Shown here one piece after another: positions 36,101 to 39,452 of a stretch of 64,000 nt of DNA. Every line of letters begins with the position of its first letter. Within the stretch, counting starts at the first letter, position 1. This DNA is from Acanthococcus lagerstroemiae (taxonomy: Eukaryota; Arthropoda; Insecta; Hemiptera; Eriococcidae). The notes beneath the pieces are model-generated. The model saw only the letters and a list, made by a program, of their open reading frames with translations, made no database searches and was not told the DNA's origin. A program made the translations under genes and the position numbers. Location: the NCBI GenBank assembly GCA_031841125.1, contig CM063110.1, positions 32,007,214 through 32,071,213 on the forward strand, in the 5' to 3' direction.

Positions 36101-39100
36101 ACTCAAAAATTATTTTCACTACTTGAAAATTGACGCTTTTCGGAGAATCACCCGAGTAGGTAATAGTTATTTGAACGCAAAATCGAATTAGAACCAGAGC
36201 CGTAGACAACAAGGTTTTTCCAAGGTGTGGTTAATGCTGCAGACATGCCGACTGACGTGTAGAAAAATGCAGTTAAAACCCTTATAAGAAAAAGTCCCAA
36301 TCTGTAAAATGTGACGCCAATGTGACATGAAAATAGTGACGCTGACGATGTGGCAATATATGTCAGTAATTTCAACCAGTCAAAAGTATTTCTTATTAAC
36401 GCCATTTATAATTCTACATTTGGCCAAATATATGTACTACGAATATCACACTGCCTCACGCAGGTTCCGTCTCATGCCGAATGGTGTGCAATTTTTGCAG
36501 GGGAGTCTTCACTTTTCCAATTTTGTGGTCTGGCTATTAAAATTTGCCGAGTACCAACTTTTCAAATATCTTGGGAGAAAGGTTACTATACCTTTCCCAA
36601 GTGCTATTGTCCTGATTGGAACCTCCAAAGACACTGTAATGAACATTAGGTTATGCTCATTCGAAATTTTGGAGCCTAACTAGTCCGATGATGCGGAGTT
36701 GCCGCGTTGTCGAACTCTGCATCTTCGCACTAGTTGAATTCGAAAATTTCGAGTGAGCTTACCTAATATTTTCTATAGTATCTGTAGAACCGCGAGGTTT
36801 CTCGTGCGTATACTATTGCTGATACAATGCATAATTTCGAATTATATTCCAGCCTGTCCAGTCTGCCATCACTCTGCTAGCTGTATTATTGATATTATCT
36901 CTAGTACCAGTTATTGTCAGTGTGCTCCTGGATACCGAGGGGATGGCATCTATTCTTGTGAGAAGATTCCTCCTCCGTGCAACATCATCAATAACTGCTC
37001 TCCTCATGCCAGATGTGAATATAATATAACAGGAGCTACCTACGAGTGTCACTGCAAACGAGTAAGGTTCATTTCCCAAACACTAAGACTGCCGTCCTGG
37101 AAATTTTATTTGAGTTGCGCCTTCGATGAATTGTGTATGTGAAATGAATTGTTATGTGTCCACTCACAGGGATTTTCTGGTAACGGTACCTACTGCTTGC
37201 CGACGCATTCATGCTTTGAAATGCCCGAGCTGTGTGATCCGAATGCCAAATGTATATCGCAGAATTTCGGGCCGTCCTTCCATTGCGTGTGTAACTCAGG
37301 ATTCACGGGCAATGGAACTTCTTGTTCTGGTAATTCAAAAAATAGTATTATACTAAGAGTGCTGTTGACAGGCTCGAATTCCCTGCAATAGTTAATGGGA
37401 CTTTATCCTCGGCTGGTCAATGAAATTCATGAGCGACTTCAAGACCAGTTGAAAGAAGGTAAAACCAGTCTAGTCCCCATTCGTTCTAGTCCACTGGTCA
37501 TTAAAATGATGTTATAATTGTAGAAATACTGATACATGAAGGAGGTTTCTTGCTCGTGAATTGGGGAACAGCGACTTTACGAGTTCCTTATGAACCCAGT
37601 TTTACAAATCCGGGCTATCCGATACAGCTGCAGGCGAACCAAATCGCAATAGGTAAAATGGCACCTATGAAGGTACTTAAATCACTCAGCTATGATGTAT
37701 AGTTTAATCGTAATCCCTGAAACATTTGTGCTTCAGGAATAACTGTGGATTGTGTGCGAGGCAGAGTGTTCTGGAGTGACTACTCTGGCCACAAGATAAA
37801 AAGTTCAACGTTCAGAGGAAAGAACATAACTACAGTTGTAGAAGGCAGTAAGTCTTCAAAGATGATTTGAAAGCATTATATGTAGTTGACTACAATTTGT
37901 ATAAATAACTAACACTTGAACATTAACTTCCAGATATAACGTCGCCAGAAGGATTAACTTTGGACTGGTTGAACCACGCGATTTACTGGACCGATTCGGG
38001 GAAAAAGGTTATCGAAGCTATCAACTTGGACGGTACCCAGAGACGAACAGTAATATCGAAAAACCTGGTCAATCCCCGAGGCATTGCCATCGATCCCTTT
38101 AGAAGGTACCTATGAAGAATGTACAAATACGTTACGTTTCATCAGATTTCTGTGAAAAATTATAAGTTTGTGTTAATGTTTCACAGAAAGCTGTTTTGGT
38201 CGGACTGGAACAGAGCTCAGCCGAAAATCGAGTGGAGTAATTTGGATGGTACTGATCGAGCTGTGTTTTTGGTGGGCCCTGAAGTGCAGCTACCGAATTC
38301 GGTGATCATTGACCCGATGACTGGTGAACTGTGCTGGGCGGATGCTGGCACCAAACATATCATGTGTGTTGGTATTGAAAATCGACAACCCCGACTGATA
38401 ACCGATAATTGCGTGTCTCCTTTCGGACTGACGGTTTCTGCTGATAAGTATTATTGGACTGAAAAGAGTTTGTAAGTAACTCACTACTAATAATTTGCGT
38501 TAGATTGAGAACTAAGTTTTAATGCGTTCCAGTGAGTTAAAAAGAAACTGTGGAATGTTAAGGGAATAATTTTTTCTTGGTCGCGAACTTCCTTTAAATT
38601 TTTGATTTGAGGAAGAAGAAATCCTGCATATGATAGGCAGAGTTGGGCATTTTTCAGTCGAGTATAATTAATCATGATTGATTAGTCAACGCCCGTACGA
38701 GTATTAGTCATGACTAATGGATTAAAACTACCTAATCTATGTGATACATAAATGAACGTGACTGAAAGCGGCTCAAACGACCATATATATTTGCATAGGC
38801 GTAACGTGGGGATTTTTTTGGTGAAGGGTGTTTGCTCTTTCTGCCCCCTTCCCCAGTCCCTGAGTTACGTCTATTTCTGTTTGGCCATCATTTAAAAAAA
38901 AAGTGACCAAACCCGACGAAACAGTCTAAAGCTGACAAAAACAGCTCCACACATACTTAACAGTTTAAGACACAAACAGTTCAAAACCTAAAAACAGAAG
39001 AAATTTGATGAATGGCCCGATACTGAATAATAACAAAACAGCGGTGGAACTATTTTTCTTGATGGGGGGTGGGGGAGATTCAAACTTGTGAAACCAATCT

Positions 39101-39452
39101 TTTTTTGAATAGAAATTCGGTTCTGGGAAACTTTGTCCATGACTGTTTTGGTCTTAGCACGTCATGAAGTTTTCAAAATAAAGCCTCAGAGTGTGCTACG
39201 CATGGTGTTTCTTCCGCGTTCCAAGTAACCGTTTAGCCTACCCTTCCGCCGTCTATGAACAGATTTCACTATGTATGGTGTAGGCATATCTCTTTAAAGA
39301 AATTCTCCATAATAAAAGTCATTTTATTTTTGTCTTTCAGAGGAAAAATTGGATACTACGACAAACAAACCAGAAAGTCAGGCAATTTGACTCTACCTTC
39401 CATTGGCAGCGGAACATTGTATGGAATCGTGAATGTACCGCTTCAGTGTTAG
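5988..39452 (+). CDS. Ndg: Nidogen (entactin), 23 coding exons
   Basis: Nidogen is a secreted basement-membrane glycoprotein that links laminin and type IV collagen networks. The spliced model is 4,017 nt and 1,338 residues, close to known insect nidogens. Order: signal peptide (about 1-18, cleavage after ASA), NIDO domain (about 25-255), EGF (about 270-312), G2F beta-barrel (about 318-546), about twelve EGF-like modules (about 548-1,069) and YWTD/LY propeller repeats (about 1,070-1,300). All junctions are GT-AG with matching phases, and most exons from 5 onward begin and end in phase 1, as is usual for EGF genes. The start is chosen because it opens the signal peptide and exon 1 ends SSLY, joined to VNTNGLISF. 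Intron 12 (18,060-31,571) holds a 10-kb LTR retrotransposon in sense orientation. The C-terminal EGF seen in other nidogens is missing. The exact set of exons is inferred without transcripts. Confidence 0.93.
6413..6556 (-). repeat. GTTACCC-rich MITE, copy B2
   Basis: Reverse-oriented copy of the repeat at 848-975 and 57,530-57,814: a string of GGGTAAC words (at least seven) ending in ATTGCGCATC. Lies in nidogen intron 1. Confidence 0.75.
6850..7240 (-). pseudogene. LINE reverse-transcriptase C-terminal remnant
   Basis: Read on the minus strand, this matches the end of a non-LTR retrotransposon ORF2: [14 protein letters not shown] (about 7,200-7,160), a stop, then [33 protein letters not shown] and KRGRPPTR. 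Such blocks (YG...W, R.R..KDRI, W.P....GRP) close the RT proteins of several insect LINE clades. It is 5'-truncated with at least one internal stop and lies antisense in nidogen intron 1. The 170-residue plus-strand open frame across it is a shadow. Confidence 0.75.
7241..7602. other. Nidogen intron 1 sequence, nothing recognised
   Basis: AT-rich intron sequence without gene-like signals. The phrase 'ggtaggctacccctggagaa' near 7,302-7,321 is a small local palindrome. Confidence 0.4.
7603..7860 (-). repeat. hAT-like MITE, family A copy 1
   Basis: Begins CAGAGGCGAAATTATAGGG and continues with 'gttgaaacaccctccaat', 'gcaaattttgaaactgttca' and 'ttgtcggcaaattt'. The reverse complement recurs at 55,935-56,140, whose end reads CAGGGACGAAACTATGAGG on the same strand sense. 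The CAG-GG-GCGAAA end is of hAT type. The right end and target duplication were not fixed. Confidence 0.6.
7861..9311. other. Nidogen intron 1, 3' part, nothing coding
   Basis: AT-rich intron with long homopolymers: T run near 8,125-8,145, G run near 8,331-8,339 and G run near 8,929-8,939. No gene recognised. It ends in the acceptor TCAATTTTCAG before exon 2. Confidence 0.5.
9312..9593 (+). CDS. Ndg: Nidogen exon 2: NIDO core
   Basis: Residues 66-159. Begins VNTNGLISF, the signature of NIDO domains, and continues through [20 protein letters not shown] and [12 protein letters not shown]. Phase 0 at both ends. Donor GTTAGT at 9,594. Confidence 0.93.
9803..10017 (+). CDS. Ndg: Nidogen exon 3: NIDO, second half
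   Basis: Residues 160-231. [24 protein letters not shown] and [10 protein letters not shown] are the conserved NIDO strands, ending [11 protein letters not shown]. Donor GTAAGA at 10,018, ending with two bases of an Arg codon. Confidence 0.93.
10018..11649. other. Nidogen intron 3, 5' part
   Basis: AT-rich intron. 10,680-11,060 is weakly self-similar ('gaatccaaatttgag', 'tcaaatttaactcc', 'tcaaaattgactc'), suggesting an old decayed repeat. Nothing coding. Confidence 0.4.
11650..12376 (+). pseudogene. RTE-like LINE reverse-transcriptase 3' fragment
   Basis: End of a LINE endonuclease/reverse-transcriptase ORF. Visible: [17 protein letters not shown], a frameshift near 11,840, then [33 protein letters not shown] and [12 protein letters not shown]. 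After a stop at 12,224-12,226 the frame decays, but a tail resembling [10 protein letters not shown] can still be read near 12,330-12,362. The YG..TW, ME..ILGI and KW.WAGH blocks are typical of insect RTE/BovB-like RT C-termini; clade assignment is inference. 5'-truncated, sense in nidogen intron 3. Confidence 0.85.
12581..12833 (+). mobile_element. hAT-type MITE, family C copy 1
   Basis: Starts CAGGGACGGACCGAAG and ends AGTACGTCCCTG, an imperfect terminal inverted repeat. It is flanked by ATATCGGT (12,573-12,580) and ATATTAGT (12,834-12,841), a 6/8 match as expected of an aged 8-bp hAT duplication. The interior repeats 'ttcaactca.tattccc..gtatcaaagc'. Related copies at 57,386-58,033 and 62,982-63,279. 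No transposase. Confidence 0.8.
12834..13865. other. Nidogen intron 3, middle, nothing recognised
   Basis: AT-rich intron. No coding signal, RNA gene or bounded repeat seen. Confidence 0.4.
13866..14087. repeat. Foldback element, about 90-nt arms
   Basis: 'gcaggggtacaacttaggac' and 'tttttgtgtaagccgcggta' on the left pair with 'taccgcggcttacacaaaaa' and 'tcccaagttgtacccctgtc' on the right. The arms of about 90 nt are about 85-90% complementary around a spacer of about 40 nt, so it could form a long hairpin in nidogen intron 3 RNA. Confidence 0.85.
14099..14289. repeat. Foldback element, about 42-nt arms
   Basis: 'tgacctgccaggaagaaagg' on the left pairs with 'ccttttcttcctggcaggtc' on the right, continued by GCGCAAAAA/TTTTTGCGC. 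It lies only 11 bases beyond the previous foldback. Confidence 0.85.
14290..15369. other. Nidogen intron 3, 3' part, nothing recognised
   Basis: AT-rich intron without recognisable genes, ending in the acceptor TTATTTCAG. Confidence 0.45.
15370..15476 (+). CDS. Ndg: Nidogen exon 4: end of NIDO
   Basis: Residues 232-266, reading [17 protein letters not shown], the closing strand of NIDO. Donor GTATTA at 15,477 leaves one base (phase 1). Confidence 0.9.
15579..15722 (+). CDS. Ndg: Nidogen exon 5: first EGF module
   Basis: Residues 267-314. Six-cysteine EGF-like module, [16 protein letters not shown] then [15 protein letters not shown], between NIDO and G2F as in other nidogens. Donor GTAAGG at 15,723. 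Confidence 0.92.
15820..16047 (+). CDS. Ndg: Nidogen exon 6: start of G2F domain
   Basis: Residues 315-390. [15 protein letters not shown] and [16 protein letters not shown] match the G2F start; it ends NGLNGFQIT. Donor GTAAGC at 16,048. Confidence 0.92.
16168..16365 (+). CDS. Ndg: Nidogen exon 7: G2F middle
   Basis: Residues 391-456. [31 protein letters not shown] and ITGKVPLD are typical G2F strands of the barrel that binds perlecan and collagen IV in vertebrate nidogen. Donor GTGAGT at 16,366. Confidence 0.92.
16605..16874 (+). CDS. Ndg: Nidogen exon 8: G2F end
   Basis: Residues 457-546. Continues G2F with [30 protein letters not shown] and [12 protein letters not shown]. Donor GTAAGT at 16,875. 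No open frame from ATG marks this exon, so it is easily missed. Confidence 0.88.
17211..17307 (+). CDS. Ndg: Nidogen exon 9: EGF module, first part
   Basis: Residues 547-578. [20 protein letters not shown] then FRCLCNPG. The module is completed by the start of exon 10 (GFQVTYP). Donor GTAAGT at 17,308. Confidence 0.9.
17402..17586 (+). CDS. Ndg: Nidogen exon 10: calcium-binding EGF
   Basis: Residues 579-640. DVNECAEG...[19 protein letters not shown] is a calcium-binding EGF signature (D-x-N-E-C start, conserved Y/F and G). Donor GTAAGT at 17,587. Confidence 0.93.
17672..17771 (+). CDS. Ndg: Nidogen exon 11: EGF module, first part
   Basis: Residues 641-673. [18 protein letters not shown] and YRSCNCVNG. 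It is split like exon 9 and completed by GFQKRY in exon 12, so exons 9+10 and 11+12 look like a duplicated pair. Donor GTAGGT at 17,772. Confidence 0.85.
17884..18059 (+). CDS. Ndg: Nidogen exon 12: calcium-binding EGF
   Basis: Residues 674-732. [19 protein letters not shown] then [18 protein letters not shown]. The acceptor is taken as ...CTGAACAG because it keeps the frame and gives G-F-Q as at the matching site in exon 10. Donor GTGAGC at 18,060 opens the 13.5-kb intron that holds the retrotransposon. Confidence 0.9.
18060..18951. other. Nidogen intron 12 upstream of the retrotransposon
   Basis: AT-rich intron with no recognised gene or repeat. It ends in the 4-bp target AGTT. Confidence 0.5.
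18952..18955. other. Target-site duplication AGTT (left)
   Basis: AGTT here is repeated at 29,067-29,070 directly after the 3' LTR. A 4-bp duplication is usual for Ty3/Gypsy integrases. Confidence 0.8.
18956..20383 (+). repeat. 5' LTR
   Basis: Starts TGATGCATGG and ends CCATGCCTCA. 1,428 bp, matching 27,637-29,066 apart from two one-base G indels (near 19,340 and 19,450) and two substitutions (near 19,595 and 19,988). The open frames inside it, including 94- and 132-residue ones, have no recognisable homology. I could not place a TATA box or polyadenylation signal with confidence. Confidence 0.95.
20384..21206 (+). other. Retrotransposon leader (LTR to gag)
   Basis: Should contain the tRNA primer-binding site. 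TGGCATCTGCCTGG at about 20,391-20,404 starts with the expected TGG and is the best placed candidate, but I could not match it to a known tRNA 3' end. The 87-residue open frame at 20,483 is not recognised. Confidence 0.55.
21207..22685 (+). pseudogene. gag: gag of the LTR retrotransposon, one in-frame stop
   Basis: Structural polyprotein that would form the particle shell and bind the RNA. The frame is open from ATG 21,207 to TGA 22,683-22,685 (493 codons) except for TAG at 21,828-21,830. The first part is acidic and N/G/S-rich. After the stop, [20 protein letters not shown] and [14 protein letters not shown] resemble the helical capsid region of Ty3/Gypsy gag. The tail is rich in N, R, H, Q and S with no CCHC zinc knuckle, so RNA binding probably rests on basic residues. 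The stop falls inside the capsid region, far from the gag-pol junction, so it looks like a point mutation and not a programmed readthrough site. The sequence context and codon use are continuous across it. Confidence 0.85.
22661..22730 (+). promoter_or_regulatory. Programmed -1 frameshift signal: GGGAAAC plus predicted pseudoknot
   Basis: GGGAAAC at 22,661-22,667 is a canonical X-XXY-YYZ slippery heptamer, and its GGA-AAC codons are in the gag frame. The pol frame is one base back and is open from 22,619, overlapping the end of gag. After a 6-base spacer, CGGTCG (22,674-22,679) can pair with CGACCG (22,702-22,707), and ATCGGG (22,689-22,694), in that loop, with CCCGAT (22,725-22,730). This is an H-type pseudoknot topology. 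Pairing was found by eye and not scored for energy. Confidence 0.8.
22796..27481 (+). CDS. pol: pol polyprotein of the LTR retrotransposon
   Basis: 1,561 residues from the first ATG; translation probably enters by frameshift at 22,667. Domains (residues from this ATG): SGNH/GDSL-like (about 8-205; GDT 12-14, GFTD 69-72), aspartic protease (DTGA 266-269), reverse transcriptase (about 480-750; LPFG.S near 611, YVDD 641-644), degenerate RNase H (about 790-880; acidic residues replaced), integrase with HHCC zinc finger (about 1,045-1,092) and core D1115, D1178, E1213 (D,D35E spacing), then a second RNase H (about 1,320-1,470; D1329, D1394, H1446, D1456 present, K1370 where Glu is expected). Residues 1,480 onward, with GDVVTLRV, look like the integrase C-terminal module. 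The frame is lost near 27,370-27,390; frame 1 then carries integrase-end-like sequence to a TAG at 27,574-27,576, so the annotated end is artificial. The protein would copy the element's RNA and insert the DNA. Confidence 0.93.
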   Translation: MRRVHNMFQLVGDTIAFQIAKYCNFRFIRKTPQASARHHLAFEHITTKFLANAVIKCNQFHEHLFLSVGFTDMLYGPSYYEVGDDFATCLQRILEHVFERGTKHIVLLTPPPYPAVNYSDISRWSFHNVILDSINELSRAFASRITLIDVDSKIFTKINPHDKVFTYVNNVPKINRQLFSNAYRLGHRNRIFLSNDIIRSILGKLKSITGPNLGNEPIEDEEVFKTADLFTIDVPSTTVGVEKQLSSVIPRVCLTPFGIKMHALIDTGASISFIADDVANYLADKGHNLMRGQLDFPLKLKLAAGATAAREYVILPVPIVPDMSEVYPFVILPGMSEGCILGSDVILRFNLNFNYKNNIMVGTHRAGNFAREFNLYTAPHPVTIEYQESNSKSISIQNIMPDALTQVSALEGQMDPDTSHRISREETRELLGLLEKKIEYAVLHKYISPEQGKVAFAELAHFIPVFRSQLGLYNRYKVSFEVSPTERWIPKSYPVPIKMPVKVRQEITRLLKAGIIEQSNTRFIHPLVAVTKKDGSVRLCLDSSSLNRILRPQHHNPPKIEDVIFEQEECTLYSSTDFSNGFLQIGLNDDAKKFLGFEFDGTCYQYTRLPFGTSVSPSLFNRAAREAIYTDDVDKRTVKVYVDDVKIQTMEFDSHLAELSKLCRNVLQSGMTLSLKKTILFHPSIKFLGHIFSKQFVIHDVDKLRFFDNFQAKYLDKPTFTNKKPIQELLGFTNWFSRFIPNYVELVQPYMNLLSKNPPYIVTPVLRECFEQIRERFAQRQPLSFPVKDQPFLIKVAASDTFVVGCIFQHVNGESNIITMVNHRFPQTAMSKSSDYKNYYAVYYTLKRYQVLLTENTIILEYRFASLLKKMSDLVPVNAMIAKIMYLFINSFNINCTAEADTRFEQLVKSLQSSAVLSLLQLEEKLTSTFAVKSPDNEVAADYDEDSPIGFKAECCTLCSAVIQQVGGHSDGLASELLRQSLADVKLHQQGDPFCSKIRNKLQSNSHILGAFREQYVVQDEVLYRVTPEGNLLIIPNAIITHLINFYHQFYGHPGVNKTTVLISRSFYYPNLDGQVRRIISQCLPCKQNKSPNASNKPRPCNVTADFPFKLVSCDIYGPIPIRANGVVALFVAQDVFSGHVSIRGMKSMRASSFVYAIKKILDECQVLGYHINTLLSDNATQFRSNEFNEFLEKMRISHRYITPYNANANPVERQMRVISEKLRLIINDPDSPHDDHTRWFSYIKEVQFSINSVAKSHGYSPLEVLGVRVDNPVGRDFEYRIPHPKYKLASTIKNMELQGSVNDLSQPMKEKSIDFIYDRDGAVHVWTDGGALRNGCKEALSAYAVWFSTNSPANQSKIIEPKVTNNQAKVIAVIQALRISLAGRARKIVVHTDSGYIVDLFDSGSLSMDNPRLESYSNVKWLKILIHYIEALPAGSVRLVHTNGHTADFGNLEVDWAVGEVFKSYIENLECLNECLAPESTLTKSIQSYIATVKLQKMRRLEHDNNTRPVSEFTRLLPGDVVTLRVHALRRIMASPKSSIKSSMANIWSYKSGARTPISS
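27482..27576 (+). pseudogene. Out-of-frame 3' end of pol
   Basis: From about 27,391 a different frame (codons at positions 1 mod 3) is open to TAG 27,574 and contains [15 protein letters not shown] and VNVRQLRLV, the G-x-Y-x-V...N-x-Y...VN..QLR pattern common at Ty3/Gypsy integrase ends. A one-base deletion, or a net shift equivalent to it, upstream of 27,391 would explain the split. Confidence 0.7.
27625..27636 (+). promoter_or_regulatory. Polypurine tract before the 3' LTR
   Basis: CCAGGGGGCATA directly precedes the TGATG start of the 3' LTR. AGGGGG (27,627-27,632) is the likely primer for plus-strand DNA synthesis. It is short for a polypurine tract. Confidence 0.6.
27637..29066 (+). repeat. 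3' LTR
   Basis: 1,430 bp, TGATGCATGG...CCATGCCTCA, followed by the AGTT duplication at 29,067-29,070 and intron sequence (TATGATTTCT). Nearly identical to the 5' LTR. Confidence 0.95.
29071..30628. other. Nidogen intron 12 after the retrotransposon
   Basis: AT-rich intron with an ATT-rich microsatellite near 29,622-29,655. No gene recognised; the 82- and 90-residue open frames near 29,850-30,140 overlap on opposite strands and resemble nothing known. Confidence 0.45.
30629..30717 (+). repeat. hAT-like element, left end
   Basis: CAGCGGTTCCCAAACTGTGG followed by GTCGCGACCC is the type of terminus seen in Charlie-like hAT elements. A matching right end is not clear; 'aatgggtcgtcatccacta' near 31,320-31,338 is a possible remnant, which would make the SINE between them a later insertion. 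Confidence 0.5.
30718..31172 (+). repeat. tRNA-derived SINE, copy S2, different head
   Basis: The head has A box TGGCGTAGCGG (about 30,726-30,736) and B-box-like GGGTTCAGTTC (about 30,768-30,778). A 240-bp stretch follows, then the same body as the other SINEs (AAGACAGCCCTAACAG, 'gtggattccagggctcggg', 'ttgagagcaaaat'). The head is not the one found in copies S1, S3 and S4. Confidence 0.75.
31572..31823 (+). CDS. Ndg: Nidogen exon 13: EGF modules
   Basis: Residues 733-816. [19 protein letters not shown] then [16 protein letters not shown] is one EGF. After a linker, [16 protein letters not shown] is a short half-module. Acceptor TATATTGCAG, donor GTAAGT at 31,824. Confidence 0.9.
31936..32064 (+). 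CDS. Ndg: Nidogen exon 14: EGF module
   Basis: Residues 817-859. [19 protein letters not shown] then [16 protein letters not shown], all six cysteines. Phase 1-1. Donor GTACGT at 32,065. Confidence 0.92.
32202..32330 (+). CDS. Ndg: Nidogen exon 15: EGF module
   Basis: Residues 860-902. [19 protein letters not shown] then [16 protein letters not shown]. Phase 1-1 and the same length as exon 14 (129 nt). Donor GTGAAT at 32,331. Confidence 0.9.
32331..33408. other. Nidogen intron 15, 5' part, nothing recognised
   Basis: AT-rich intron without gene-like signals or bounded repeats. Confidence 0.4.
33409..34995. repeat. Region framed by GGTGACTTTGCCGA-type inverted ends
   Basis: ACCAGGGTGACTTTGCCGA at 33,409-33,427 is inverted against TCGGCAAAGTCACC at about 34,978-34,992. 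Further inverted or direct relatives lie at about 33,586 (ATCGGCAAAGTTACC), 34,400 (GCGGCAAAGTCACCC) and 34,960 (ATCGGCAAAGTCG). This may be one 1.6-kb element or several overlapping short ones; boundaries are not settled. A separate MITE (34,667-34,915) is inserted in it. Confidence 0.5.
34667..34915 (+). mobile_element. MITE family F, copy 1
   Basis: 249 bp with terminal inverted repeats of about 36 bp, GGACACTGTTAAGCAAAATA at the left against TTCTGTTTTGCTTTACTACG then TCC at the right. Flanked by ATTT on both sides (34,663-34,666 and 34,916-34,919). Same family, internally reversed, at 42,021-42,267. Confidence 0.85.
35247..35378 (+). CDS. Ndg: Nidogen exon 16: EGF module
   Basis: Residues 903-946. 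[19 protein letters not shown] then [17 protein letters not shown]. Phase 1-1. Donor GTAAGT at 35,379. Confidence 0.9.
35379..36643. other. Nidogen intron 16, nothing recognised
   Basis: AT-rich, with C runs near 35,617-35,625 and 36,079-36,088 that are each followed by an A run. The overlapping open frames at 36,327-36,683 resemble nothing known. Confidence 0.4.
36644..36772. repeat. Foldback element, family E copy 1
   Basis: Arms of about 57 nt: 'cctaactagtccgatgatgc' on the left against 'gcatcttcgcactagttgaa' on the right, with GCTCATTCGAAATTTT / AAAATTTCGAGTGAGC outside. Lies in nidogen intron 16. The same core recurs at 61,044-61,170. Confidence 0.75.
36853..37061 (+). CDS. Ndg: Nidogen exon 17: EGF modules
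   Basis: Residues 947-1,016. [14 protein letters not shown] then [17 protein letters not shown] is one [22 protein letters not shown] and YECHCKR begin the next, finished by exon 18. Acceptor ATATTCCAG, donor GTAAGG at 37,062 in phase 0. Confidence 0.9.
37170..37329 (+). CDS. Ndg: Nidogen exon 18: last EGF modules before the propeller
   Basis: Residues 1,017-1,069. GFSGNGTYC completes the exon-17 [19 protein letters not shown] then [16 protein letters not shown] is the next. Donor GTAATT at 37,330. Confidence 0.9.
37524..37652 (+). CDS. Ndg: Nidogen exon 19: first propeller strands
   Basis: Residues 1,070-1,112. [18 protein letters not shown] and NQIAI lead into the YWTD propeller, the laminin-binding part of nidogens. 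The acceptor is ATAATTGTAG, a weak but in-phase site. Donor GTAAAA at 37,653. Confidence 0.82.
37737..37847 (+). CDS. Ndg: Nidogen exon 20: LY repeat
   Basis: Residues 1,113-1,149. [20 protein letters not shown] carries a YWTD-like FWSD motif. Donor GTAAGT at 37,848. Confidence 0.88.
37934..38105 (+). CDS. Ndg: Nidogen exon 21: LY repeat
   Basis: Residues 1,150-1,206. [20 protein letters not shown] and [10 protein letters not shown] are textbook LDL-receptor class B sequence. Donor GTACCT at 38,106. Confidence 0.93.
38187..38471 (+). CDS. Ndg: Nidogen exon 22: LY repeats
   Basis: Residues 1,207-1,301. [31 protein letters not shown] and [18 protein letters not shown] give three further blades. 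Donor GTAAGT at 38,472. Confidence 0.93.
38790..38880. repeat. Short inverted repeat in nidogen intron 22
   Basis: ATAGGCGTAACGTGGGGA on the left against TCCCTGAGTTACGTCTAT on the right, about 80 bp overall. Probably a small MITE; no clear target duplication. Confidence 0.5.
39341..39452 (+). CDS. Ndg: Nidogen exon 23: propeller end and stop
   Basis: Residues 1,302-1,338 and [18 protein letters not shown] and [14 protein letters not shown] close the propeller. In other nidogens this place (YGI..V..QCP) leads into a final EGF. Here TAG follows the Cys codon, but CAGT/GTTAGT at 39,447/39,448 is a possible phase-1 donor that would remove the stop. I found no downstream EGF exon to 52 kb. Confidence 0.75.
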